Positions 28,201-34,636 of a stretch of DNA of 64,000 bases are shown here, piece by piece. Numbering within the stretch: position 1 is the stretch's first letter; each line of letters starts with the position of its first letter. Made by a program: the position numbers and the translations under genes. Below the pieces are notes generated by a model, which did not search any database, was not told the DNA's origin, and saw nothing but the letters and a program-made list of their open reading frames with translations. Origin of the DNA: Tragulus kanchil (Eukaryota > Chordata > Mammalia > Artiodactyla > Tragulidae); assembly GCA_022376925.1 (NCBI GenBank), contig JAIOJX010000005.1, positions 160,657,501 to 160,721,500 on the forward strand, given 5' to 3'.

Positions 28201-30428
28201 ACTAAAATGACAGAATCTGAAAGTTCAAGTCCTCATTCTATGGACACACTGAATAAACAACAATAAGCTGTCAGCACCAACTTTCTGAAAGTTAAAATGT
28301 TAGTCATTCATTAGTGTTCGACTCTTTGTGACTCCATGGAATGTAGCCCAACAGGTTCCTCTGTCCGTGGAATTCTCCAGGCAAGAATGCTGGAGTGGGT
28401 TGCTGTTTATTCCTCGAGGGCATCTTTCTGACCCTGAGATTGAACCCAAATCTCCTACAATGCAGGCAGATTCTTTACCACTAAATTGTCAGCTGTTTAC
28501 TATCAACTTTGTAAGAGTTCTAGGAAACAGTAAAGTGTTGATAATAAAGCAAATGTGCAAACAAGAAATAGTTCTGCCCAAAATATTGTCAGAGAAGCAA
28601 AGTATTTAGAACCAGCAAATCAAAGGACTTGTAAGCAGTGCCACGATGAGAATGCCTAACAGATGACATGACAATCTCTCTAAGGACAAAAGAAATATAA
28701 GTCTTTGGTGGAAAATAGCAAAACAGAAAACCAGAAATCATACTGAATAGATGAGGATCACCAGAAATTTGAGGACATTTCCACTATTAAAGATTTAGGT
28801 CAAAATGTCTTAGTGGGGGACTTCCCTGGTGGTCCAGTGGCTAGGACTCTGTACTCCCAATGCAGGGGGCCTGGGTTCAATCCCTGGACTGGGAACTGGA
28901 TCCCACATGCCACAACTAAGATCTGGTGCAGACAAATAAATAAACATATTTAAAAAAAAAAATGTCTTAGTGGATATAGCTGTTCTGAGAGACTGAAAGT
29001 TGCTGGGGAGGGTCATGCAGAGGAGCTGATCTATAAAAAAGTTAGAATTTCCTCCCCCATAGTAAAAAGTCAGTAGAGAATGTGCAAATTCAAGCAACAG
29101 GAATAACACTCAGTATAAGTACTGTGTTAGAAACTTGATCATAATGCCAAAAGAAAAATCTAGAACATTTGTAGATGGCTACCTCTGGGAAGTGGTATCA
29201 GAAATGGAGAGTACATAGGCAGGAGCCTCAGTTTTTCTGAATTGTAAACTTTGTAATAGTGTCTAATTATAAATTTAAGCATGTCATTCTAAATGTAAAA
29301 ATGAAGTTGTAAACAAAAATTTGTAGTATGTAGCATGGAACTAAAATGACAGAATCTGAAAGTTCAAGTCCTCATTCTATGGACACACTGAATAAACAAC
29401 AATAAGCTGTCAGCACCAACTTTCTGAAAGTTAAAATGTTAGTCATTCATTAGTGTTCGACTCTTTGTGACTCCATGGAATGTAGCCCAACAGGTTCCTC
29501 TGTCCGTGGAATTCTCCAGGCAAGAATGCTGGAGTGGGTTGCTGTTTATTCCTCGAGGGCATCTTTCTGACCCTGAGATTGAACCCAAATCTCCTACAAT
29601 GCAGGCAGATTCTTTACCACTAAATTGTCAGCTGTTTACTATCAACTTTGTAAGAGTTCTAGGAAACAGTAAAGTGTTGATAATAAAGCAAATGTGCAAA
29701 CAAGAAATAGTTCTGCCCAAAATATTGTCAGAGAAGCAAAGTATTTAGAACCAGCAAATCAAAGGACTTGTAAGCAGTGCCACGATGAGAATGCCTAACA
29801 GATGACATGACAATCTCTCTAAGGACAAAAGAAATATAAGTCTTTGGTGGAAAATAGCAAAACAGAAAACCAGAAATCATAACGAGCTTCTACCACGTGC
29901 TGACAAGAGGGCTCTTAGCAATCCCCCGCCCCTGCAGCTGTTTAAAGGACACGCAGGTCACAGATCCAGGTCAAGTTGATGGAGAGACTGAGAGCCACCC
30001 AGAAACCCTATGGTGTTTTGTTTACTTTCCAAAATATTGATGTCCCAGGGGACAGAGTCCTGGGACACTCCTTGTAACTCAGGAGCAAGAGGGACATGGA
30101 GCTCTGTTCCTCGGGTCTAATCAAAACTGTTCTTGTCTCATCAGTGGCCCTGCCACTGCCACCCAGCGGCCCTGTGGACAGACGGGCCCTGAAGACCACC
30201 TGGCCCAGGGGAGACAACCACTCACGCATCCACCACGAAGTACAGGTCAAAGGCCCCGTCGCAGGACTTCAGCGTGTCCCAGGTGCTTCTGTGATGTCTG
30301 GCACCCAGGTAGAAACTTCTCCAGCTTGGAAGATGGTGCTGGAGTCTCCCTTGGCCAAGCTGTAGAGGCTGCAGCCCGAGCAACAGAAAGAGCAGGGAGC
30401 CCAGCAGCCCAGGCCCAACACTCCCCAT
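540..30428 (-). CDS. ANTXRL: Gene A: anthrax toxin receptor-like protein, 13 exons, 3' end off window
   Basis: Spliced minus-strand gene. Using one copy of each falsely duplicated exon, the 13 exons are 30226-30428, 25863-25934, 24613-24684, 23346-23427, 23210-23243, 22251-22330, 22105-22173, 21690-21767, 21535-21595, 13866-13961, 3565-3634, 2945-3023 and 540-1268. They total 1725 nt (575 codons), and every junction keeps phase. Order: signal peptide, VWA domain (about residues 60-230), Ig-like domain (about 231-332), Ser/Thr/Pro/Glu stalk (about 333-548), membrane segment (about 549-572). Exon order and phase follow the ANTXR1/ANTXR2/ANTXRL family as I know it. ANTXR1 and ANTXR2 are type I membrane proteins binding extracellular matrix; the role of ANTXRL is unclear. 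The metal site is degenerate and the stalk is not a feature I know from human ANTXRL. The last exon ends at a GT donor, so cytoplasmic exons lie left of the window. It could be an expressed paralog or a young pseudogene, but no disabling change is seen in the chosen copies. Confidence 0.85.
1530..2930. other. Gene A intron 12, paralogous to gene B intron at about 50340-52560
   Basis: No exon or transposon recognised. It aligns along its length with gene B (for example caccctgtgctgggcccagt-type phrases at 1722 and 50563, and the cagagccctgcccactgctg phrase at 2351 and 52254). This is evidence of segmental duplication. Confidence 0.7.
2945..3023 (-). CDS. ANTXRL: Gene A exon 12: last Ig-like strand
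   Basis: Acceptor tctctgctttag, donor gtgaatgag. 79 nt, phase 2 to 0: [20 protein letters not shown] then IAGKDC. It corresponds to the family strand (V)S(L/M)N-x-G-x-(S/T)F ... (I)T-x-x-C. A second copy lies at 4107-4185. Confidence 0.85.
3565..3634 (-). CDS. ANTXRL: Gene A exon 11: Ig-like domain
   Basis: Acceptor tttgtatgtgtag, donor gtaagt. 70 nt, phase 1 to 2: [20 protein letters not shown] then AG. It matches the family segment EKP-x-S-(I/V)-x-x-x-x-(L/M)-x-C-P. A second copy lies at 4727-4796, and gene B has the same exon at 53454-53523. Confidence 0.85.
4107..4185 (-). CDS. ANTXRL: Duplicate copy of gene A exon 12
   Basis: Identical to 2945-3023; it sits near the start of the second copy of the 2931-5246 duplication. 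Probably an assembly duplicate. Confidence 0.6.
4727..4796 (-). CDS. ANTXRL: Duplicate copy of gene A exon 11
   Basis: Same coding sequence and splice sites as 3565-3634, in the second copy of the 2931-5246 duplication. With the duplicated exon 12, the order along the minus strand is 11-12-11-12. That cannot be spliced into the family domain order without skipping exons. Confidence 0.6.
5318..5922 (-). mobile_element. L1 3' end, antisense, with target-site duplication
   Basis: Poly(A) tail seen as a T run at 5318, followed by reverse-complement L1 3' sequence (for example CTGATTCTTCTGCATTTC and GTATTCCATTGTGTATATG). Flanks are acataatgtctctt on the left and acacaatgtctctt on the right, a near-perfect target duplication. 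The paralogous intron of gene B (about 53890-53920) lacks it. Confidence 0.8.
6828..7158 (-). mobile_element. Cetartiodactyl tRNA-type SINE (CHR-like), antisense
   Basis: The right end is CCACCAGGGAAGCCC, the reverse complement of the ggcttccctggtgg SINE head. The interior has gtgggatcttcccaggccag, and the left side holds an A/T-rich tail (aaagatttatttatttattt). It is inserted in the antisense L1. Confidence 0.85.
7275..9536. repeat. Tandem duplication 3 (1.11 kb)
   Basis: Copies 7275-8388 and 8423-9536, offset 1148, entirely within antisense L1. A 34-bp non-duplicated spacer separates them. Confidence 0.95.
10115..11828 (-). pseudogene. EEF1A1: EEF1A1 processed pseudogene
   Basis: Intronless antisense copy of translation elongation factor eEF1A. 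The start reads [20 protein letters not shown] at 11776; the middle contains [20 protein letters not shown]; the end contains [20 protein letters not shown]. The 5' UTR (to about 11828) and 3' UTR are included, with a poly(A) tail seen as a T run at 10101-10112. Frameshifts break it into at least four segments, the P-loop GKS reads EKS, and there are internal small duplications. It sits inside an antisense L1. Its first roughly 300 bp recur at 12668-12967 through an assembly duplication. Confidence 0.95.
12668..12967 (-). pseudogene. 5' fragment of the EEF1A1 pseudogene (duplicate copy)
   Basis: Repeats the N-terminal coding part and 5' UTR of the pseudogene. It is the start of the second copy of the 11527-13781 duplication and is not a separate retrocopy, because the identical L1 flank follows. 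Confidence 0.8.
12985..13625 (-). mobile_element. L1 ORF2 fragment (duplicate copy)
   Basis: Second copy of 11850-12490, with the same [13 protein letters not shown] frame at 13266-13556. Small differences occur near 12080/13220. Confidence 0.8.
13866..13961 (-). CDS. ANTXRL: Gene A exon 10: Ig-like domain
   Basis: Acceptor cctcttacag, donor gtaagt. 96 nt, phase 1 to 1. After the split glutamate it reads [20 protein letters not shown] then [11 protein letters not shown], matching the family strand pattern ending V(L/I)CxF/YxF. The paralogous exon in gene B (57751-57846) has exactly the same length and phase. Confidence 0.85.
13967..14650. other. Gene A intron 9 sequence paralogous to gene B 57850-58900
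   Basis: Shared intronic phrases (tcctcagaaatgccagca at 14605 and 58817; cacaagcctggtgcc/gggtgcc at 14349 and 58271). No coding content seen. Confidence 0.7.
14187..16457. repeat. Tandem duplication 5 (1.13 kb), exactly abutting
   Basis: Copies 14187-15323 and 15324-16457 in gene A intron 9. Differences are lost single bases in G and A runs (near 14287/15420). Confidence 0.95.
16682..16900 (-). mobile_element. BovB (RTE) LINE reverse-transcriptase fragment
   Basis: The minus frame reads [20 protein letters not shown] ... [11 protein letters not shown] ... [13 protein letters not shown], the BovB reverse-transcriptase core. It is interrupted by an A/T-rich tract. Duplicate copy at 17763-17981. 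Confidence 0.85.
17763..17981 (-). mobile_element. BovB fragment (duplicate copy)
   Basis: Copy of 16682-16900 in the second unit of the 16316-18461 duplication. Confidence 0.8.
18465..18620 (-). mobile_element. L1-like fragment, antisense, in gene A intron 9
   Basis: A/T-rich sequence with L1-type antisense phrases (tgtgataaattacattgata, ttctggaatgatccctaat). It is also present in the paralogous gene B intron at 63060-63230, so the insertion predates the gene duplication. Duplicate copy at about 19560-19712. Confidence 0.55.
18804..19018 (+). mobile_element. BovA-type SINE
   Basis: Begins GGGCTTCCCTGGTGGCTCAG, carries gaagatcccatggagaaag and the BovB-derived end agagtcagacatgacttagc followed by an AACAATA-rich tail. 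Diagnostic of ruminants. Confidence 0.95.
19895..20109 (+). mobile_element. BovA-type SINE (duplicate copy)
   Basis: Same as 18804-19018, carried in the second copy of the 18171-20310 duplication. Confidence 0.9.
20370..20425 (+). repeat. CA-rich simple repeat
   Basis: Imperfect (CA)n with CACACG and CAGA interruptions next to gene A exon 9. Duplicate at 21449-21504. Confidence 0.85.
20456..20516 (-). CDS. ANTXRL: Duplicate copy of gene A exon 9
   Basis: Identical to 21535-21595 with the same splice sites; the first copy of the 20115-22305 duplication. Probably an assembly duplicate. Confidence 0.6.
20611..20688 (-). CDS. ANTXRL: Duplicate copy of gene A exon 8
   Basis: Identical coding sequence and splice sites to 21690-21767, in the first copy of the 20115-22305 duplication. 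Only one of the two is likely to exist in the genome. Confidence 0.6.
21023..21090 (-). pseudogene. Duplicate of gene A exon 7 with 1-nt frameshift
   Basis: 68 nt against 69 in the copy at 22105-22173. A five-base G run (C on the + strand) is four here, shifting the frame at the MGAK codons. It lies in the first copy of the 20115-22305 tandem duplication. Homopolymer length is a typical sequencing or assembly error. Confidence 0.75.
21535..21595 (-). CDS. ANTXRL: Gene A exon 9: start of Ig-like domain
   Basis: Acceptor cctctgttacag, donor gtaaaa. 61 nt, phase 0 to 1: [20 protein letters not shown]. Cysteine spacing matches the family's linker and first Ig-like strand (SC-I/M-E ... C-A/L-G). 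An identical copy lies at 20456-20516. Confidence 0.8.
21690..21767 (-). CDS. ANTXRL: Gene A exon 8: VWA C-terminal part
   Basis: Acceptor tctcccttctag, donor gtgagtg. 26 codons in phase 0: [20 protein letters not shown] then ETLIAS. It aligns with the family exon that has the (A)DSKDHVF..FxxL pattern. An identical copy lies at 20611-20688. It completes the VWA fold. Confidence 0.85.
22105..22173 (-). CDS. ANTXRL: Gene A exon 7: VWA, intact copy
   Basis: Acceptor tttttctcatag, donor gtaattc. Encodes [20 protein letters not shown] then RDQ, 23 codons in phase 0. It corresponds to the family segment RDLGAxVYxxGVKD(F/Y)N. The duplicate at 21023-21090 lacks one G and is out of frame, so this copy is taken as correct. 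Confidence 0.9.
22251..22330 (-). CDS. ANTXRL: Gene A exon 6: VWA strand with lost MIDAS aspartate
   Basis: Acceptor tcttctgcag, donor gtgagt. Encodes [20 protein letters not shown] then LEDTKKE. The family motif here is (V/M)IIA(L/M)TDGEL. This gene has ALTAGPL, so the metal-binding aspartate codon is GCT (Ala) and the following Glu is Pro. The partial second copy ending at 21220 shows the same GCT. 80 nt, ends in phase 0. Confidence 0.9.
23210..23243 (-). CDS. ANTXRL: Gene A exon 5: short VWA exon
   Basis: A 34-nt exon, [11 protein letters not shown] plus one base, between acceptor tttgttgcag and donor gtaagt. It matches the small family exon beginning A-x-E-Q-I. Phase 0 in, phase 1 out. 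Confidence 0.85.
23346..23427 (-). CDS. ANTXRL: Gene A exon 4: VWA, conserved metal-site threonine
   Basis: Acceptor ctgatttcattcag, donor gtacaaag. Encodes [20 protein letters not shown] followed by MQEGFIK, matching the family pattern (Q)IxxGLxxLxxxxPxGxTxMxxGF. The threonine in GATNM corresponds to the MIDAS threonine and is retained. 82 nt, ends in phase 0. Confidence 0.9.
24613..24684 (-). CDS. ANTXRL: Gene A exon 3: VWA core strand, GC donor
   Basis: Encodes [20 protein letters not shown] followed by TSDR, very close to the ANTXR family strand with RMSFI(V/T)(F/Y)ST. Acceptor ttattccctag. The donor is AG|GCAAGT, a textbook GC-AG donor rather than GT. The phase fits exon 4 exactly (AG + A = Arg). 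72 nt. Confidence 0.9.
25260..25520 (+). mobile_element. L2 LINE 3' fragment
   Basis: Old LINE2-like order of phrases: cttccaattgctcacagcag, cttggcattatgagcctc, then ctctccagtcaagtagacc. Recognised by pattern only; boundaries are approximate. Confidence 0.5.
25863..25934 (-). CDS. ANTXRL: Gene A exon 2: VWA helix 1 and degenerate metal-site motif
   Basis: Acceptor is a strong pyrimidine tract ending ttttcag; donor is gtatgg. Phase 2 on both sides, 72 nt. Joined to exon 1 it reads [22 protein letters not shown]. It aligns without gaps to the family segment that begins SGSV and contains W and VEE. The DxSxS metal-site motif therefore reads D-A-S-Q-K, with the last serine replaced by lysine. 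Confidence 0.85.
26980..27190 (+). mobile_element. MIR SINE
   Basis: MIR-like core: cccattttgcaagttagaaa, agaggctctcacaggtcaag, then gaacccaaatctagc. It lies in gene A intron 1. Confidence 0.6.
27679..27822 (+). mobile_element. tRNA-Glu-type SINE (short CHR family) with target duplication
   Basis: GGACTTCCCTGGTGGTCCAG head, ggttcaatccctggactggg B-box region, ending in an A run. Flanked by aaatgtcttagtgg on both sides, an intact target-site duplication. Duplicate at about 28818-28961. Confidence 0.9.
28300..28490 (-). mobile_element. BovA/Bov-tA SINE, antisense
   Basis: Reverse-complement SINE: tcgactctttgtgactccat, gaattctccaggcaagaatg, then ctcctacaatgcaggcagat. The 5' SINE head is eroded. 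Duplicate at 29439-29629. Confidence 0.9.
28818..28961 (+). mobile_element. tRNA-Glu-type SINE (duplicate copy)
   Basis: Same element with the same target duplication as 27679-27822, in the second copy of the 27602-29880 duplication. Confidence 0.85.
29439..29629 (-). mobile_element. BovA/Bov-tA SINE, antisense (duplicate copy)
   Basis: Copy of 28300-28490 within the second unit of the 27602-29880 duplication. Confidence 0.85.
30226..30428 (-). CDS. ANTXRL: Gene A exon 1: signal peptide and start of VWA domain
   Basis: ATG at 30428 opens [20 protein letters not shown], a classic hydrophobic signal peptide, and the exon ends in [13 protein letters not shown] at a gtgagt donor (phase 2). FDLYFVxD is the first beta strand of the ANTXR VWA domain, ending in the first metal-site aspartate. 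The in-frame codon four upstream is GTG, so 30428 is the first ATG in this frame. An out-of-frame ATG lies upstream at 30469. This copy reads through; the second copy (31347-31548) has a one-base deletion. Confidence 0.85.
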
Positions 30429-30462
30429 TTTCTTTGGCACCCTCCGTGGTCCCAGTGGACCC

Positions 30463-30494
30463 AGGCCACTTCAGGCCACTTCAGGCCACTTCAG
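30463..30494 (-). repeat. Triplicated 10-bp repeat in gene A 5' leader
   Basis: Three tandem caggccactt units upstream of the exon 1 ATG, present in both copies of the region (also about 31583-31614). An out-of-frame ATG at 30469 lies in it. No TATA box or clear CpG island was recognised nearby. Confidence 0.6.
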
Positions 30495-31346
30495 GCGGTG
30501 GCCTCTGCGACCTCTGCAGGCTCCCACAGACCACCACTCCTCCAGCTCTGTCACCGAAGTGTACTAGTGCTGGAAGCTTCCCCTAATGCCTGCCCGGAGG
30601 GCAGAAGAGACAAGAGGCTGGCCTTGGAGGATGGTCCCACTACCTGCACAATCTTCCTCCACCCTGAGGAGGCATAATTTGCTGTGATGTCCCTTATGAG
30701 AGTCAGGAGGGTTGGCATGGTGACTTTGTGACCTCTCTGTTCAACATCCTGTCTACTGACTATCAACTTTGTAAGAGTTCTAGGAAACAGTAAAGTGTTG
30801 ATAATAAAGCAAATGTGCAAACAAGAAATAGTTCTGCCCAAAATATTGTCAGAGAAGCAAAGTATTTAGAACCAGCAAATCAAAGGACTTGTAAGCAGTG
30901 CCACGATGAGAATGCCTAACAGATGACATGACAATCTCTCTAAGGACAAAAGAAATATAAGTCTTTGGTGGAAAATAGCAAAACAGAAAACCAGAAATCA
31001 TAACGAGCTTCTACCACGTGCTGACAAGAGGGCTCTTAGCAATCCCCCGCCCCTGCAGCTGTTTAAAGGACACGCAGGTCACAGATCCAGGTCAAGTTGA
31101 TGGAGAGACTGAGAGCCACCCAGAAACCCTATGGTGTTTTGTTTACTTTCCAAAATATTGATGTCCCAGGGGACAGAGTCCTGGGACACTCCTTGTAACT
31201 CAGGAGCAAGAGGGACATGGAGCTCTGTTCCTCGGGTCTAATCAAAACTGTTCTTGTCTCATCAGTGGCCCTGCCACTGCCACCCAGCGGCCCTGTGGAC
31301 AGACGGGCCCTGAAGACCACCTGGCCCAGGGGAGACAACCACTCAC

Positions 31347-31548
31347 GCATCCACCACGAAGTACAGGTCAAAGGCCCCGTCGCAGGACTTCAGCGTGTCC
31401 CAGGTGCTTCTGTGATGTCTGGCACCCAGGTAGAAACTTCTCCAGCTTGGAAGATGGTGCTGGAGTCTCCCTTGGCCAAGCTGTAGAGGCTGCAGCCCGA
31501 GCAACAGAAAGAGCAGGAGCCCAGCAGCCCAGGCCCAACACTCCCCAT
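31347..31548 (-). pseudogene. Second copy of gene A exon 1, frameshifted (assembly duplicate)
   Basis: Near-identical to 30226-30428 but one base shorter: a run of three G at about 30396 (+ strand) is two G here. The reading frame breaks inside the signal peptide. It lies in the second copy of the 29638-31886 tandem duplication. I infer an assembly duplicate carrying a sequence error or allele rather than a true second first exon. Confidence 0.75.
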
Positions 31549-31889
31549 TTTCTTTGGCACCCTCCGTGGTCCCAGTGGACCCAGGCCACTTCAGGCCACT
31601 TCAGGCCACTTCAGGCGGTGGCCTCTGCGACCTCTGCAGGCTCCCACAGACCACCACTCCTCCAGCTCTGTCACCGAAGTGTACTAGTGCTGGAAGCTTC
31701 CCCTAATGCCTGCCCGGAGGGCAGAAGAGACAAGAGGCTGGCCTTGGAGGATGGTCCCACTACCTGCACAATCTTCCTCCACCCTGAGGAGGCATAATTT
31801 GCTGTGATGTCCCTTATGAGAGTCAGGAGGGTTGGCATGGTGACTTTGTGACCCGTAGGTCTCTGTTCAACATCCTGTCTACTGACAAT

Positions 31890-32600
31890 CCCAAGGTGGG
31901 AGGCATGGTTAGGGAGTAATATGAAGATTTCATTTGTTCTTTAACCCAAACTCTCTCAAGTGGCCTTTAAATTCCTTGGGGAGTCTTGCCTTTTTGACAA
32001 CTGAAAGAAGGCAGCTGAGGTGGCTCCGATAAGGACATCATGGTTGGGTCAAGAAATTTGGAGCTGAGAGTGCCGCAGCGGTCACTTGTGGGACCCAGTA
32101 CATGGAAGGGTGTGGAAGGAAGAAGGTCTGCAAGGATGTCAAAGCTCTTAGTGAATGAGGGACATCTCAGTTATCTTCCTTTGTGTAGCAAATCATCCCA
32201 AACAGAGTTACATAAACAAGAAGTGTTTTATTATGTTCCTAGATTCTGTGACCAGAAATCAGAGAAGACTGAACGGCAATTGATGGTTTGTCTCTGTTCC
32301 ACATGGGCATACAGAAGTCTAAGTCAAAAGCGATTAAAAAGCTACCAATGTGAATGTAAAACTTAGAAATACCTTAGCCAATTTATTTTCTTCAGTTTTG
32401 TGTGCATAAAGGAAGTGATATATGTTAAAAATCCTTCTCTACTAAATCTAGATCTTTTACATTATTATAAATACACATTAGAAGTGGTCAAAAGCATTTT
32501 CAGAGTGGTATTTAAAATAATGGCGTATCTTAAATCAGTGGTACTTTGGAACTGAGGAAATATGGTGTACTTCTCCCAATAGCCTATGAGGCTTTTCTTG
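31890..32600. other. Upstream flank of gene A, nothing recognised
   Basis: Between gene A exon 1 and the 32603 duplication. No exon, CpG island or clear repeat recognised; the promoter of gene A should lie near its right-hand side of exon 1 but no motif is convincing. Confidence 0.4.
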
Positions 32601-33059
32601 CTTCACATTCTTCATAACACTTGATGTTATAGTTTTTATATATTTTCCTATTTGTGGTCTTGTTTTGTGGTCTTGATTTGTATTCCCCTCATTACTGATG
32701 GGATTGATTTGGGGTCTTTTCTGAAGGAAGTAACAGGTGTTAAGTCCTTTTCAACTTGATTCTTGGAAGTTTATGTGCTTGGTAAGCCTGGAAGATGAAC
32801 CTACATGTGATCAGAAGACTTTTACAAAGAATGCTCATGTGTAGGAACCTCATGTCTTAGTATACAGAGTTGAAAGTCCCAGTCACGAGTTTTCTGACAC
32901 CTCTGTCCTCACCAGCCACTTCTTGATGTTTCTGAGTTCATCTTCCTGTCCTCTCCTGGAGCGCGAGGAAGCCATTAACTATTGAGTTCTCACGTCTTCA
33001 CTAGAGGTATTGAGTACTTCCCTACTGAGGAGGACATCTGATCACTTTGCTGTCCTACT

Positions 33060-33185
33060 GCCATCTTCACGGCAAGCCTATGGAGGACATATTATTATCT
33101 CCATCTTTGAAGCAAGGAAACTGAAGCACAGGGAGAATATTATTTGCTCCAGAGATTAAGTAACATCAGTAATTTGGGACAATGG
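33060..33185 (+). mobile_element. MIR SINE
   Basis: attattatctccatctttga, then caaggaaactgaagcacagg and gattaagtaacatcag match the MIR core order. It lies in the spacer between genes A and B. Duplicate at 34131-34256. Confidence 0.75.
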
Positions 33186-34130
33186 ATTATATTTCTATTT
33201 CAAAGACATTTTGGGCTCTTTTCAAAGAATAGAGTTGTGCTAAAATGCCATGTGTCCTGGCCCTTGGTGACAGAAGAAGACAGGGAGTGGGACTCATCCA
33301 TGTGCCAGGATGCTTTGTCCTGACAGAGACAGTGTGGATATGTCTCCCACAGTAGAGCAAAGCTAATCCTGTAACAAACTCTCTTGTGATCGGCAACAAA
33401 TCCCAACTCCTTTTGACTGTAAACCAAGACTCTGTCTCTATATCTAGTTTAGTACACAAAGGGTCTTAAAAATTTGTGGGCTTGGTGCTTTTAGGTGTTA
33501 GACTGGGGGGTGGGAGTGATGAAGAGAGTCTGCAGAGCTCCCGGGCAGTGGGAGGAATCAGTGGCAGCATCCTGGAGAACGGTGGGGAGCATACAGGCGG
33601 AGGGTGTCGGCACCGTGAGCGGCAGGTGTTCAGAGGGAAGCACTCCTGGCTGGACTGAACGCAGGTCTCTGGATCACATTCTTCATAACACTTGATGTTA
33701 TAGTTTTATATATTTTCCTATTTGTGGTCTTGTTTTGTGGTCTTGATTTGTATTCCCCTCATTACTGATGGGATTGATTTGGGGTCTTTTCTGAAGGAAG
33801 TAACAGGTGTTAAGTCCTTTTCAACTTGATTCTTGGAAGTTTATGTGCTTGGTAAGCCTGGAAGATGAACCTACATGTGATCAGAAGACTTTTACAAAGA
33901 ATGCTCATGTGTAGGAACCTCATGTCTTAGTATACAGAGTTGAAAGTCCCAGTCACGAGTTTTCTGACACCTCTGTCCTCACCAGCCACTTCTTGATGTT
34001 TCTGAGTTCATCTTCCTGTCCTCTCCTGGAGCGCGAGGAAGCCATTAACTATTGAGTTCTCACGTCTTCACTAGAGGTATTGAGTACTTCCCTACTGAGG
34101 AGGACATCTGATCACTTTGCTGTCCTACTG

Positions 34131-34256
34131 CCATCTTCACGGCAAGCCTATGGAGGACATATTATTATCTCCATCTTTGAAGCAAGGAAACTGAAGCACA
34201 GGGAGAATATTATTTGCTCCAGAGATTAAGTAACATCAGTAATTTGGGACAATGGA
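34131..34256 (+). mobile_element. MIR SINE (duplicate copy)
   Basis: Copy of 33060-33185 carried by the 32603-34748 duplication. Confidence 0.7.
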
Positions 34257-34636
34257 TTATATTTCTATTTCAAAGACATTTTGGGCTCTTTTCAAAGAAT
34301 AGAGTTGTGCTAAAATGCCATGTGTCCTGGCCCTTGGTGACAGAAGAAGACAGGGAGTGGGACTCATCCATGTGCCAGGATGCTTTGTCCTGACAGAGAC
34401 AGTGTGGATATGTCTCCCACAGTAGAGCAAAGCTAATCCTGTAACAAACTCTCTTGTGATCGGCAACAAATCCCAACTCCTTTTGACTGTAAACCAAGAC
34501 TCTGTCTCTATATCTAGTTTAGTACACAAAGGGTCTTAAAAATTTGTGGGCTTGGTGCTTTTAGGTGTTAGACTGGGGGGTGGGAGTGATGAAGAGAGTC
34601 TGCAGAGCTCCCGGGCAGTGGGAGGAATCAGTGGCA

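Larger units (their letters stand above)
27602..29880. repeat. Tandem duplication 9 (1.14 kb), exactly abutting
   Basis: Copies 27602-28740 and 28741-29880, offset 1139. Both carry the same two SINEs with the same target duplication. Confidence 0.95.
29638..31886. repeat. Tandem duplication 10 (1.12 kb)
   Basis: Copies 29638-30760 and 30759-31886, doubling gene A exon 1. Its first 243 bp also belong to duplication 9, so that piece occurs three times (28499, 29638, 30759). Confidence 0.95.
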
